This document shows positions 8,188 to 15,430 of a stretch of 43,531 nucleotides of DNA, one piece after another. The DNA comes from an uncultured Bacilli bacterium (GTDB lineage Bacteria > Bacillota_I > Bacilli_A > RF39 > UBA660), in contig CAKOMI010000005.1 of NCBI GenBank assembly GCA_934096605.1, positions 1-43,531 on the forward strand. The letters are read 5' to 3'. The translations under genes were made by a program, and so were the position numbers. Numbering within the stretch: the stretch's first letter is position 1; every line of letters begins with the position of its first letter. The notes under the pieces were generated by a model. It did no database searches, was not told the DNA's origin, and saw only the letters and a list, made by a program, of their open reading frames with translations.

Positions 8188-8821
8188 CACCTACATATAA
8201 AACTTTATCTACCACATGACAATAAAAAATTAAATAAGCAATAGATAATAAGAAGCCAGCCAAAACGTCGCTTGTATAATGAACTCCTAAATATATTCTA
8301 CTAAGACCAATACTAATGATCAAGATAAAAAGAATAATAATTAAAGTGAATTTCAAATATTTATTCTTTACATTCTTATATATTAAATAAATTAAAAATC
8401 CATAAAAAGCCATACTTATCATCGAGTGACCAGATGGAAAACTATAACCAGTTTCATTAATAATTCTAAATTCTGTTGGCCTAGGCCGTTGAAGTAAAGA
8501 TTTTAAAGTTTGATTTAAAATAGTAATTATTACTAAATTAGTTCCTATTAATAATCCAGCTTTTTTATTTTTAATAATAACAAATAAAATTACCGTTAAT
8601 AGTATTAAACAAGTAGCACTGCCAAACCAAGTAATCATTTTAACCAAAGGTGTTAAATTATCACTAATTAAATTAGAAACAATATTGTAACCAATCGTAT
8701 CACCCTTTATAATTTCATTATCAAAAACGTCTTTAGTAATAGTTAAAAATAATATTAGTGATATAAAGCATATTAGCCATTGATAATTATTTTTAACAAA
8801 AATTTTGAATTCTTTAAACAT
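8171..8821 (-). CDS. PAP2-family membrane phosphatase
   Basis: A 216-residue protein with about six membrane helices and all three acid-phosphatase motifs: K107-x6-R114-P115, P129-SGH132, and S174-R175-x5-H181-x3-D185. Such proteins remove phosphate from undecaprenyl diphosphate or phosphatidic/phosphatidylglycerol phosphate on the outer face of the membrane. The likely role here is carrier-lipid recycling, supported by the overlapping dgkA. AGGTGA precedes the ATG, and a TATAAT hexamer lies at 8843-8848 with no clear -35. Confidence 0.92.
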   Translation of the reverse strand: MFKEFKIFVKNNYQWLICFISLILFLTITKDVFDNEIIKGDTIGYNIVSNLISDNLTPLVKMITWFGSATCLILLTVILFVIIKNKKAGLLIGTNLVIITILNQTLKSLLQRPRPTEFRIINETGYSFPSGHSMISMAFYGFLIYLIYKNVKNKYLKFTLIIILFILIISIGLSRIYLGVHYTSDVLAGFLLSIAYLIFYCHVVDKVLYVGDEFEK

Positions 8822-8978
8822 AGCATCACCTCATTATTTTCAATTATAGCTTATTTATATTATACATTAAAATTTAGTTTTAATAATATATTTTATTTCA
8901 ATATATCCTTTTGATTCTTAATGTTTTATATAAATACGAGTTAAACTAATAAATTCAAAGCATTTTTATAAAAGGCAT

Positions 8979-9011
8979 AAAAAAAGCCCTTACTTAAATA
9001 AAGGGTTTTTC
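8979..9011 (-). terminator. Terminator of the two-tRNA transcript
   Basis: Stem of AAAAAGCCCTT with AAGGGTTTTT (one G-T pair), directly downstream of the tRNA-Leu gene on the minus strand. The stem is symmetric, so it may also act on plus-strand transcripts. Confidence 0.8.
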
Positions 9012-9021
9012 AAACATATTT

Positions 9022-9105
9022 GGTGCAGGCGAAGGGACTTGAACCCCCATGCCGTGAGGCGCTAGATCCTAAGTCTAGTGCGTCTACCAATTTCGCCACG
9101 CCTGC
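9022..9105 (-). tRNA. tRNA-Leu (anticodon TAG)
   Basis: 84 bases with encoded CCA. The acceptor stem GCAGGCG/CGCCTGC is perfect. The anticodon arm is CTAGA-CTTAGGA-TCTAG, so the anticodon is TAG. A long variable arm, as in class II tRNAs, and GGTTCAAGTCC in the T arm are present. It lies 13 bases downstream of the CAT tRNA. Confidence 0.96.
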
Positions 9106-9118
9106 ATGTTAATTTAAG

Positions 9119-9195
9119 TGGTGGACCTCGTAGGACTCGAACCTACGACCATTCGGTTATGAGCCGAGTGCTCTAACCAACTGAGCTAGAGGTCC
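9119..9195 (-). tRNA. CAT-anticodon tRNA (elongator Met or lysidine-type Ile2)
   Basis: 77 bases with encoded CCA. Acceptor stem GGACCTC/GAGGTCC is perfect and the anticodon loop CTCATAA gives CAT. From memory, the GGACCT acceptor together with GGCTCATAACC and GGTCGTAGGTTCG resembles Bacillus tRNA-Ile2 (read as AUA after lysidine modification by TilS) more than the elongator Met tRNA. It is not an initiator: the GGG/CCC anticodon stem pairs are missing. Confidence 0.93.
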
Positions 9196-9207
9196 AACGA
9201 CTATTTA

Positions 9208-9236
9208 ATTATAAACGATAAGTTTTAGAAAAACAA
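9208..9236 (-). promoter_or_regulatory. Promoter of the two-tRNA transcript
   Basis: TATAAT at 9208-9213 with TTGTTT at 9231-9236 and a 17-base spacer on the minus strand, placing the start point a few bases before the first tRNA. Confidence 0.6.
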
Positions 9237-9302
9237 GTCTTTTTTAAAAATTTTAATAGATTTTTTTTATTTTTTATTATACAATACTTATATATTGATT
9301 AT

Positions 9303-9378
9303 TACCCTGTCGCCAAGTGGTAAGGCAATGGGCTCTGACCCCATCATTTCGCCGGTTCGAATCCAGCCAGGGTAGCCA
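9303..9378 (+). tRNA. tRNA-Gln (anticodon CTG)
   Basis: 76 bases with encoded CCA. Acceptor stem TACCCTG/CAGGGTA is perfect and starts with U1-A72, as Gram-positive Gln tRNAs do. Anticodon arm ATGGG-CTCTGAC-CCCAT gives CTG, reading CAG. The T stem GCCGG/CCAGC has one C-A mismatch in the middle. It is a single-gene plus-strand unit with its own terminator. Confidence 0.94.
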
Positions 9379-9389
9379 ATTAGTTATAT

Positions 9390-9415
9390 AATTTCTCGTT
9401 TGAGAAATTTTTTTT
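9390..9415 (+). terminator. Terminator of tRNA-Gln
   Basis: Perfect eight-base stem AATTTCTC/GAGAAATT with a GTTT loop, then a long T run. It follows the CCA end by 11 bases. Confidence 0.88.
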
Positions 9416-9431
9416 ATTAAAAAAAGGAAAA

Positions 9432-9854
9432 TTATTCTTTCCCTTGTAACATATTTAATAAATCAATTTTAAAGATATCCTTAGAAGCATTAGCCTTACT
9501 AATCATAATACCCTTATAAGTACCTAATTCTGAACGATGTCCTTCTAATAAAATATCCTTTGGTAATAATTCTTTTAACATAACTGTTTCTTCTTTTTTA
9601 TAAACAGTATAAATTAATTTTACTTCACCATGAACTTGTGCAAACATAGCGTCACTTGGTAATTTAAGTTCATATGTTTCAGTTCCAGCCTCTTTATTTT
9701 TACTAACTAATTCACCTGGAAATTTACCATTACGCATATCTGGATAATAATCAAAACTTAACTTTTTAAAAGCACGCATGTTATACTTTTTTAAAGATCT
9801 TTCTAATTTTCTAAACTCATTTTCATTAACATAATCCAATACAAAATTTTTCAT
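9432..9854 (-). CDS. Conserved-looking cytoplasmic protein of unknown function
   Basis: A 140-residue soluble protein with mixed charged segments, no membrane helix and no motif I recognise. I chose the ATG at 9854 because AGGGGG lies just before it and a promoter lies 30 bases upstream; the longer frame to 9908 would run through the promoter. The gene has two tandem near-consensus promoters and a perfect inverted repeat around the nearer -10, so it is probably abundant and regulated. It follows srtB on the same strand but appears to be its own transcription unit. Confidence 0.7.
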   Translation of the reverse strand: MKNFVLDYVNENEFRKLERSLKKYNMRAFKKLSFDYYPDMRNGKFPGELVSKNKEAGTETYELKLPSDAMFAQVHGEVKLIYTVYKKEETVMLKELLPKDILLEGHRSELGTYKGIMISKANASKDIFKIDLLNMLQGKE

Positions 9855-9872
9855 TTTAAAACCCCCTATAAC

Positions 9873-9916
9873 CCTTTTCGTAATTACATTATAGCACGAA
9901 AAGGCCAAAATGTCAA
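9873..9916 (-). promoter_or_regulatory. Consensus promoter with inverted-repeat operator
   Basis: TTGACA (9911-9916), a 17-base spacer, and extended -10 TGcTATAAT (TATAAT at 9888-9893) on the minus strand. The nine-base arms CCTTTTCGT (9873-9881) and ACGAAAAGG (9896-9904) are perfectly inverted with 14 bases between them, and they straddle the -10. This geometry suits a dimeric repressor covering the promoter. Confidence 0.8.
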
Positions 9917-9970
9917 ATTTGTGTACACCATTGGTACTATCTATATCTATTCTTCTAAGAATGTGTTAGA

Positions 9971-9999
9971 ATTATACCACTTTTTTTATGCCATGTCAA
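9971..9999 (-). promoter_or_regulatory. Second consensus promoter, overlapping the srtB stop codon
   Basis: TTGACA (9994-9999), 17 bases, TATAAT (9971-9976) on the minus strand. The TGA stop of srtB (9996-9998) is part of the -35. It lies 83 bases upstream of the other promoter and shares the wider AATTTGACAT sequence with it. A short inverted repeat ATTCTT-AG-AAGAAT lies just downstream. Confidence 0.72.
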
Positions 10000-10781
10000 A
10001 TTTTTCTTGCAACAACCACGAATCGACCATTTTCTTGACTATATTCACAGGTAGAAAGGGTAATAAATTCATCTTTATAAGTAGGTGTAACACCCGTATC
10101 ATATAAACTTAAATCTTTAATATTATCGACATAATATTGAAATTCTATTGTATTTTTAGCATTATAAAATTGATAGTATTTAAACACATTATCAGTTTTA
10201 TAATATACTTTAGATAAAAAGGCAGCAACAATTTCATATGTTTCATAATTATTTTCAGTATAAAAATAAATATTTTTATGTTCTAAATAATATGTGTAAT
10301 CTTTATAGTTTAATATTTCATGAAACATCGTCCCATCATTCATATTATGGCCGTAGATGATTAGGTTTTCATCACGAGGGCTTATTTCGTTATGCTTATC
10401 TATATACAAAGTACCTGCTGTACTAGGTAACTTGTTAAAGTCTCTTCTAAGATAATAGTCCTCTCCCTTTGTATACATAACAGGATAATTTACGATAGTA
10501 TTAGGAATGGTTAGGATACCAACAAAATCTTTATTAGCATTTTTTAAAGAAAGTAATTTTTCTTTTATTTCATCTGTTTTTTCAGGTGTTATTTCTTTAG
10601 TCGTGTTTAAAGTATCATTAATAAGAAAAGTATTTTTGACAGGAAAAAATAATAAATACGCAAACGATAAGATAATAATACTCAATAATACTATCATTGT
10701 TATTTTAAAAGGCTTTTTTAATTTTCTTTTATTTTGAATTTTTCCATGTTTCATATTTGCCGCACTTTTTTTGCTATTCAT
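9996..10781 (-). CDS. srtB: Class B sortase
   Basis: A 261-residue membrane-anchored transpeptidase with an N-terminal signal anchor at about 27-46. The catalytic residues are H145 (IYGHNM), C245 (TLSTC) and R253, in the class B arrangement ending GRFVVVARKI. The ATG at 10781 is preceded by AAGGAA; the upstream ATG at 10817 has no site and lies in the terminator region. Sortases cut a sorting signal and attach the protein to the cell-wall precursor. The surface protein encoded just upstream is its evident substrate, so this looks like a single-substrate module. The stop codon overlaps a promoter for the next gene. Confidence 0.93.
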   Translation of the reverse strand: MNSKKSAANMKHGKIQNKRKLKKPFKITMIVLLSIIILSFAYLLFFPVKNTFLINDTLNTTKEITPEKTDEIKEKLLSLKNANKDFVGILTIPNTIVNYPVMYTKGEDYYLRRDFNKLPSTAGTLYIDKHNEISPRDENLIIYGHNMNDGTMFHEILNYKDYTYYLEHKNIYFYTENNYETYEIVAAFLSKVYYKTDNVFKYYQFYNAKNTIEFQYYVDNIKDLSLYDTGVTPTYKDEFITLSTCEYSQENGRFVVVARKI

Positions 10782-10799
10782 AATTATCTTTCCTTTCAA

Positions 10800-10833
10800 A
10801 AATAAAAGAGCAGTCACTTCTGCCCTACTCTTT
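10800..10833 (-). terminator. Intergenic hairpin between surface protein gene and srtB
   Basis: GCAG/CTGC with outer AAAGA/TCTTT and a bulge, followed by TTATTTTTG on the minus strand. It begins in the last bases of the surface-protein gene and may lower srtB expression relative to its substrate. Confidence 0.55.
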
Positions 10834-12706
10834 AATATCTTTTTAATGTTTTAATTCCTAAAGCATAAGTTAATGTCGAAACAACTAATATTAGTGCTTT
10901 ACCTGTATCACTTGTTTTTGGAACGTCATCTAATTCTTTATCATTACTACTATCATTTAAAGTATCTACATAAGTTAAAGTATAATTAGAGAATTTATCA
11001 GTTTCAAAAGTAATTTTACCATCAACTAACTCGGCATCTAATTTTTCAGCTTTACCATCATGAATACGAATTACATAGTATTTTCTAGTATAACCTTCCT
11101 CTACTTCTTCAACATCTTCTGGTAAGTCAACACTTATAGAAACTTTAGTTTTTAGAACACTTAAACGTCCTAATACAGAGTTATTAGCTTTTAGTAAGAA
11201 GTTAATATCAAAATGTTTTAAAACAACCTCACCATTAGTAATAATATCTGATATTTCTTTTTTCACTTCTTCAGTTAAATCTGTATCACTTATTTCTTTA
11301 GTTTCAATTTCTGTTTTAATAACTGAACCAGCCTTTACAGCATCAATAATATTATCTTTAGTAGTATCATCAATACCATCTACTTTTTTACCATCAATGA
11401 TATCAGCAATACTATCAGTAACATTACTTTCTTCTTTTTTAGTTTCGCTATCAGATGTAACATTATAAACTGTTACTTTAATATCTTTAGAAGTACCATC
11501 ATTTAAGTTAACACTAACAGTTGTAGTTCCAGCTTTTACGCCCTTAATATTTGTTCCATCAAAGCTAGCAATTGTACCATCTTCAATAACAACAGTTAAA
11601 TACTTTTTAGCAATTTCATCAGCAACAATTTGTAAATCTTTTGTTTCACCAACTTTTACTAAGGCTTCATCAATAGCAGTAAAACTAGATTTTTTATCAA
11701 CAACATATTTACCATCTAAGTTATATATTGTATATCCTTCAGCAATTAAGCCACTTTCTGGTTTTACACTAGATGTAACGTTTTTTAAAGTAACATTACT
11801 TGTACTTAAAATATTACCATATCCGCCACCTTTAGTAGTACCTAAAACACCTTTAGTTATTTCTAAATTGCCACCATTTATAATAATATTTGTAAGGGTA
11901 TTACCAGTTAAGAAATATTCAGCTTTAAAAGTACCACCATTTACTTTTAATGAACCAATATCTTTTGAATCAACACCATATGTACCATTAAAAACAGTTG
12001 TTTTTTCATCACCAGATGGAACTTCAAAAACACCATCATTAATAGTCGCGTCATTCCAGTTCATTACAGCAAATTGAATATTATTTAGGAAATGTCCACC
12101 ATTAATAGCTAAAATACCACCATCGTCATTTTTAATAGTATTTAAGCCACCATTAAATTCACCGGCATTAATAGTTAGTGTTGGTGAGGCCATATTTGTA
12201 CCAGCTACATAACCTGTTTTAGCATTAGTAGATTTTCCATAATCATAATAACCATTATCTATTAAACTAGATGTTGTAAAATTAACTAACTTAACAATAC
12301 CACCATTAATGGTTAAATCACCGTGATTTAAAATGGCATAATAAGATCCTTTACTTTCATCTTTTAAGAAAGTACCACCTTCAATAGTTGTTTTGCCGTT
12401 ATTATATAATGATGCATTATTAGTTCCACCTCTTGCTTCTACAACACCATCACCCTTAATAGTAACTGTAGCACCAAGTTCAACTGTAATAGCATCAATA
12501 TTTGTAGTTGTTAAGTTATGGCCATTTAAATCAATTGTAATATTAGACCCACTTTTAACAACCAAATTTTCTGTTTCATCGCTAGCAAGAGTATAATTTG
12601 CAGTCAAATCTTTTGCTGATACGTTTTGAGTAAATGTAAAAGCAGTAGTGGCAAGTACGCTTAACATTAAACCAGAACGTATTTTTTTCAAGATACGTTT
12701 ATCCAT
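10832..12706 (-). CDS. Sortase-anchored cell-surface protein with beta-helix and Big2-like domains
   Basis: A 624-residue secreted protein. It has a signal peptide (about 1-31, ending NVSA), a long N-terminal region of repeated GG/TIN strands typical of right-handed parallel beta-helices (about 40-330), a Big2-like domain (about 345-415), a charged linker, and a C-terminal beta domain before the sorting signal. The sorting signal is VPKTSD at 595-600, followed by a hydrophobic stretch and the tail KTLKRY. I chose the ATG at 12706, because GGAG precedes it and it starts the signal peptide. The beta-helix suggests carbohydrate or host-surface binding, by inference. No catalytic residues were identified. 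Confidence 0.88.
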   Translation of the reverse strand: MDKRILKKIRSGLMLSVLATTAFTFTQNVSAKDLTANYTLASDETENLVVKSGSNITIDLNGHNLTTTNIDAITVELGATVTIKGDGVVEARGGTNNASLYNNGKTTIEGGTFLKDESKGSYYAILNHGDLTINGGIVKLVNFTTSSLIDNGYYDYGKSTNAKTGYVAGTNMASPTLTINAGEFNGGLNTIKNDDGGILAINGGHFLNNIQFAVMNWNDATINDGVFEVPSGDEKTTVFNGTYGVDSKDIGSLKVNGGTFKAEYFLTGNTLTNIIINGGNLEITKGVLGTTKGGGYGNILSTSNVTLKNVTSSVKPESGLIAEGYTIYNLDGKYVVDKKSSFTAIDEALVKVGETKDLQIVADEIAKKYLTVVIEDGTIASFDGTNIKGVKAGTTTVSVNLNDGTSKDIKVTVYNVTSDSETKKEESNVTDSIADIIDGKKVDGIDDTTKDNIIDAVKAGSVIKTEIETKEISDTDLTEEVKKEISDIITNGEVVLKHFDINFLLKANNSVLGRLSVLKTKVSISVDLPEDVEEVEEGYTRKYYVIRIHDGKAEKLDAELVDGKITFETDKFSNYTLTYVDTLNDSSNDKELDDVPKTSDTGKALILVVSTLTYALGIKTLKRY

Positions 12707-12789
12707 ATAAATCTCCACTCCTCTCGTATCCAATTATATTTTATTCGATTACTATAATTATTACAAGTATGTTTTATTATTTTCTTTAA

Positions 12790-13050
12790 TTATTTACATG
12801 TTTTTTTCAAGTGGACAATAGTTTGTCCCAAATTAAAAGGATCAAGTTGATACTCAAGTACTCTTTTATCTTGTTTTAATATACGATGAACTTCATTCTT
12901 TAATTTACCAGTACCCTTTCCATGAATAATTAAAATGTATTCACGACCTAAGTGAATGTTATCATTAATAAACTCTTCGACAACGGTATATGCCGTAATA
13001 GCAGCCTCTCCATGTAAATCAATAGATGGATAATAATTCCATGCAATCAT
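12790..13050 (-). CDS. Stand-alone Smr-domain protein
   Basis: An 86-residue protein made up of a single Smr domain, with the family motifs DLHG (11-14) and HGKGTG (43-48). The domain occurs at the C-terminus of MutS2, where it is a nicking nuclease, and in small proteins linked to ribosome rescue and RNA cleavage. Here it stands alone, with no MutS2 core nearby. Its ATG overlaps the stop of the PfkB kinase gene by four bases, so translation is coupled. The target is unknown. Confidence 0.85.
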   Translation of the reverse strand: MIAWNYYPSIDLHGEAAITAYTVVEEFINDNIHLGREYILIIHGKGTGKLKNEVHRILKQDKRVLEYQLDPFNLGQTIVHLKKTCK

Positions 13051-14045
13051 AGGCTATCAGGAGATGCAGAGTTACTATTTTGTTCTATATTTGTTTCAGA
13101 AATAGTTGGTGTTTGTACTGAAGGCTCAATTGGGCCAAACTTACTTTCATAATAACTTATTACGTCACTTAATAATGGAAATGATGTTTTGCCACCAAAT
13201 TTAGTTGTTGAAAGACCAGCAGCAATATTGGCAATACGCATACATTTTTCGATATCGTAACCTTTACTTAAAGCGTAAACAAAAGCACCATCAAAAGCAT
13301 CGCCAGCAGCCGTTCTATCAATTTCTTTAACCGGAATAGTAGGCATATACTGAACACTACCATTTTGTTCATATATAACACCAGCATTACCTAGTGTAAC
13401 AATAATATTTTGTTCATTAAATGAAGCTTTTAATTCTTTATATAAATTTAATAATGAGGTGGAATCATCGGTATTAATAGTCATCTTAGTATATTTTTCG
13501 GCAAACTCTTTAGAGAAAACCAAGTATTTAGCATATTTAGCTAAAGATAAAAGTTCTTTTGGATCGCCGTAACTTAGACCCATTCCTAATACTAAAGGAA
13601 CTGTTTTATATTTATTTACAGCGGCCATTGTAGCCGAATATTCAAAACCATCAGAATAAATAATGTGAGGTGATATATCATATTCATATTTTTTTAAATG
13701 AAATATTTCTGGTTCAATTAATATTTGGGTTCTGGATGTCGTACTTTTGTTATTGATAATAAAAGCAGTAGTTGTTTTTCTTTCATAGTTAGTTTCTAAA
13801 TAGTTAGTCTTAACTCCAACACTTTCTAATTCTTTCTTAATACTAGATCCAAAATCATCGTAACCCACAGTACCAGCAAAGTAAGCCTCTTCATTCCATT
13901 TACCTAACAAATAAGAAATGTTAGATGCTGAGCCTCCACTACCTTCTAATTTTTCCGTTACAATCATTTTACTATTTTCTGTTGGATAACTATCAACAGG
14001 AATAGTAATATCATATGTCGATTTACCTATACTTAAAATTGTCAT
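13047..14045 (-). CDS. PfkB-family carbohydrate/nucleoside kinase
   Basis: A 332-residue ribokinase-fold kinase. It has the N-terminal substrate segment with GGSASN (about 36-41) and the C-terminal catalytic motif DRTAAGDAFDGAF, which holds the anion hole and general base Asp. About 30 low-complexity residues follow at the C-terminus. The substrate (ribose, adenosine, fructose phosphate or other) cannot be determined. It is the first gene of a two-gene operon with the Smr protein. The start is supported by AAAGGA upstream of the ATG at 14045. Confidence 0.87.
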   Translation of the reverse strand: MTILSIGKSTYDITIPVDSYPTENSKMIVTEKLEGSGGSASNISYLLGKWNEEAYFAGTVGYDDFGSSIKKELESVGVKTNYLETNYERKTTTAFIINNKSTTSRTQILIEPEIFHLKKYEYDISPHIIYSDGFEYSATMAAVNKYKTVPLVLGMGLSYGDPKELLSLAKYAKYLVFSKEFAEKYTKMTINTDDSTSLLNLYKELKASFNEQNIIVTLGNAGVIYEQNGSVQYMPTIPVKEIDRTAAGDAFDGAFVYALSKGYDIEKCMRIANIAAGLSTTKFGGKTSFPLLSDVISYYESKFGPIEPSVQTPTISETNIEQNSNSASPDSL

Positions 14046-14394
14046 TAAATCACAAATCCTTTCTTAAATAATTATACAATATCTTTTAAAATTAGAAAAG
14101 AACTTAGAAGCTATTTACATTAAAGTTTTAGATATAACACATTAAAGTAAAAAAGCAACCATTTAAGTCAATCTAACTAATAAATTATAATTTATTAATT
14201 GTTACTAAATAACAATATAATTAACTATTTTTGATTTCTAAACCATCTTTGTAAGCATTTCCTACAACGCTTACTTATACTCTATAATGGTTATTTAACA
14301 TATCAAGGGCTATTATATTCATTTTCATCAACAGAAAAATTTTCAATCTCTCCAATTAATTCACCATTTACAAAGGATTTTACTTTGCACTCTA
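14046..14394. other. Gene-free, probably decayed stretch
   Basis: No intact gene. On the minus strand 14308-14410 reads as an open fragment of about 35 codons ending in ENEYNSP and TGA; its composition is protein-like but I cannot name it. Together with the fragment at 14395-14508 this suggests the remains of lost genes. Confidence 0.45.
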
Positions 14395-14508
14395 AAGTTA
14401 AATGAAATACCACCTCACACTAAGTATTCTCTTACTGAAAAAGGCAAAGATTTATTACAAGTCTTCTATGTATCTCAAAATAGGAACTTAAGTTTATTCC
14501 ATAAATAA
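14395..14508 (+). pseudogene. Remnant of an HxlR-family regulator
   Basis: The plus-strand frame reads NEIPPHTKYSLTEKGKDLL (14401-14457) and ends at TAA 14506-14508. HxlR-type winged-helix regulators carry the signature NEIPPKVEYSLTEKGKSL at their wing. No start codon, DNA-recognition helix or upstream domain is present, so only the wing portion of the gene remains. The rest appears lost or scrambled. Confidence 0.55.
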
Positions 14509-14533
14509 AAAAGCATAGAATTTAATTCTACAC
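14505..14533 (-). terminator. Terminator downstream of the broken phosphoesterase
   Basis: TAGAAT-TAA-ATTCTA stem, extended by wobble pairs, then GCTTTTTT on the minus strand, 20 bases after the TAG that ends the full-length frame. Confidence 0.55.
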
Positions 14534-14553
14534 TTTATAAAGTTAATTTAAAT

Positions 14554-15249
14554 CTATTTAAAATCTTTAATTTTACGAAACATAAATATTATCTTATCAA
14601 TCTTTTTATCAGTATGATAATGTCCACAATACCAAATATTATAGTCTACCTTTTCTTCTATTTCATCTAAAAAGTGTTCAGTGGAATTATCTACTGTCGA
14701 TTGGTCTATACCCTCTAAAAACATTTCTCTAGGTAAATATTTATATGGACATGTATGTGATAAGATTATATCTATTTTATAATTTAATTTTTTTAAAACT
14801 TATTTTACATTATTTTTTATTTCTTCGCCAGGCTGTTCACTTTCATACCAATTATATCCTCTAGCTAATCTAAAATATTTATCTACACTATACGCACCAC
14901 CAATAACCAATACATTATGATTATTAAAATTGTAAACTTCACCATCTTTTGCAAATAATATATTTGGATACGTTTCTTCATAATATACTAACCCATTATG
15001 AAATTTTTTGGTTTTATACGTTTTTATATTTTCTGGTCTTTCTTCGTGATTACCATGTATACAAAAAAATGTGATAGGATAATATTTTTTTAAACTATCT
15101 TTAAGGTTATTATCTTTCTCATTAGCATAATAATTTATTCCCGCATCTCCTAAAACAATTAATATATCATCTAACGTTGTTTTGTTCTCTTGGCAAAAAT
15201 AAAAGGCTTCTCTAAAATCGGCATGTTTATCACCAGTTATATATATCAC
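14554..15249 (-). pseudogene. Calcineurin-like metallophosphoesterase interrupted by an in-frame TAA
   Basis: The first 149 codons encode the N-terminal metallophosphoesterase motifs GDKH (6-9), GD (34-35) and GNHE (66-69). A TAA at 14800-14802 then stops the frame. The same frame continues without shift for about 81 codons to TAG at 14554-14556, and it encodes the rest of the family: LSHTCP, GIDQSTVDNSTEHFLD and the metal-binding GHYH. The full frame would be about 231 residues, normal for small phage- and Firmicutes-type members. The start is GTG at 15249 with GGAG eight bases upstream. The product as written lacks the last metal ligands and should be inactive, unless the stop is read through or is a sequencing error. 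Confidence 0.83.
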
Positions 15250-15330
15250 TTTACCATCTCCACTTACATTATAACGTATAAAAATATTAAATGCAGCCTC
15301 TTTTTGATAAAAAATTATTTAATTTCAACC

Positions 15331-15374
15331 CCAAAAAAAGATTGAAATATGGGTTAAAAGTATCTATTTCAATC
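15331..15374 (-). terminator. Terminator of ppdK
   Basis: Perfect ten-base arms GATTGAAATA (15340-15349) and TATTTCAATC (15365-15374), then CTTTTTTT on the minus strand. Confidence 0.87.
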
Positions 15375-15430
15375 TTCAAAATAATATTTTAACTTTAATT
15401 TAGAATAGGAATTACAGTATTTTCAGAACT

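Noticed and set aside
14554..15249. TAA read as a sense codon (alternative genetic code)
   Set aside because: Other genes in the window end at TAA in the normal place, and TGA also acts as a stop, so a code change is not supported.
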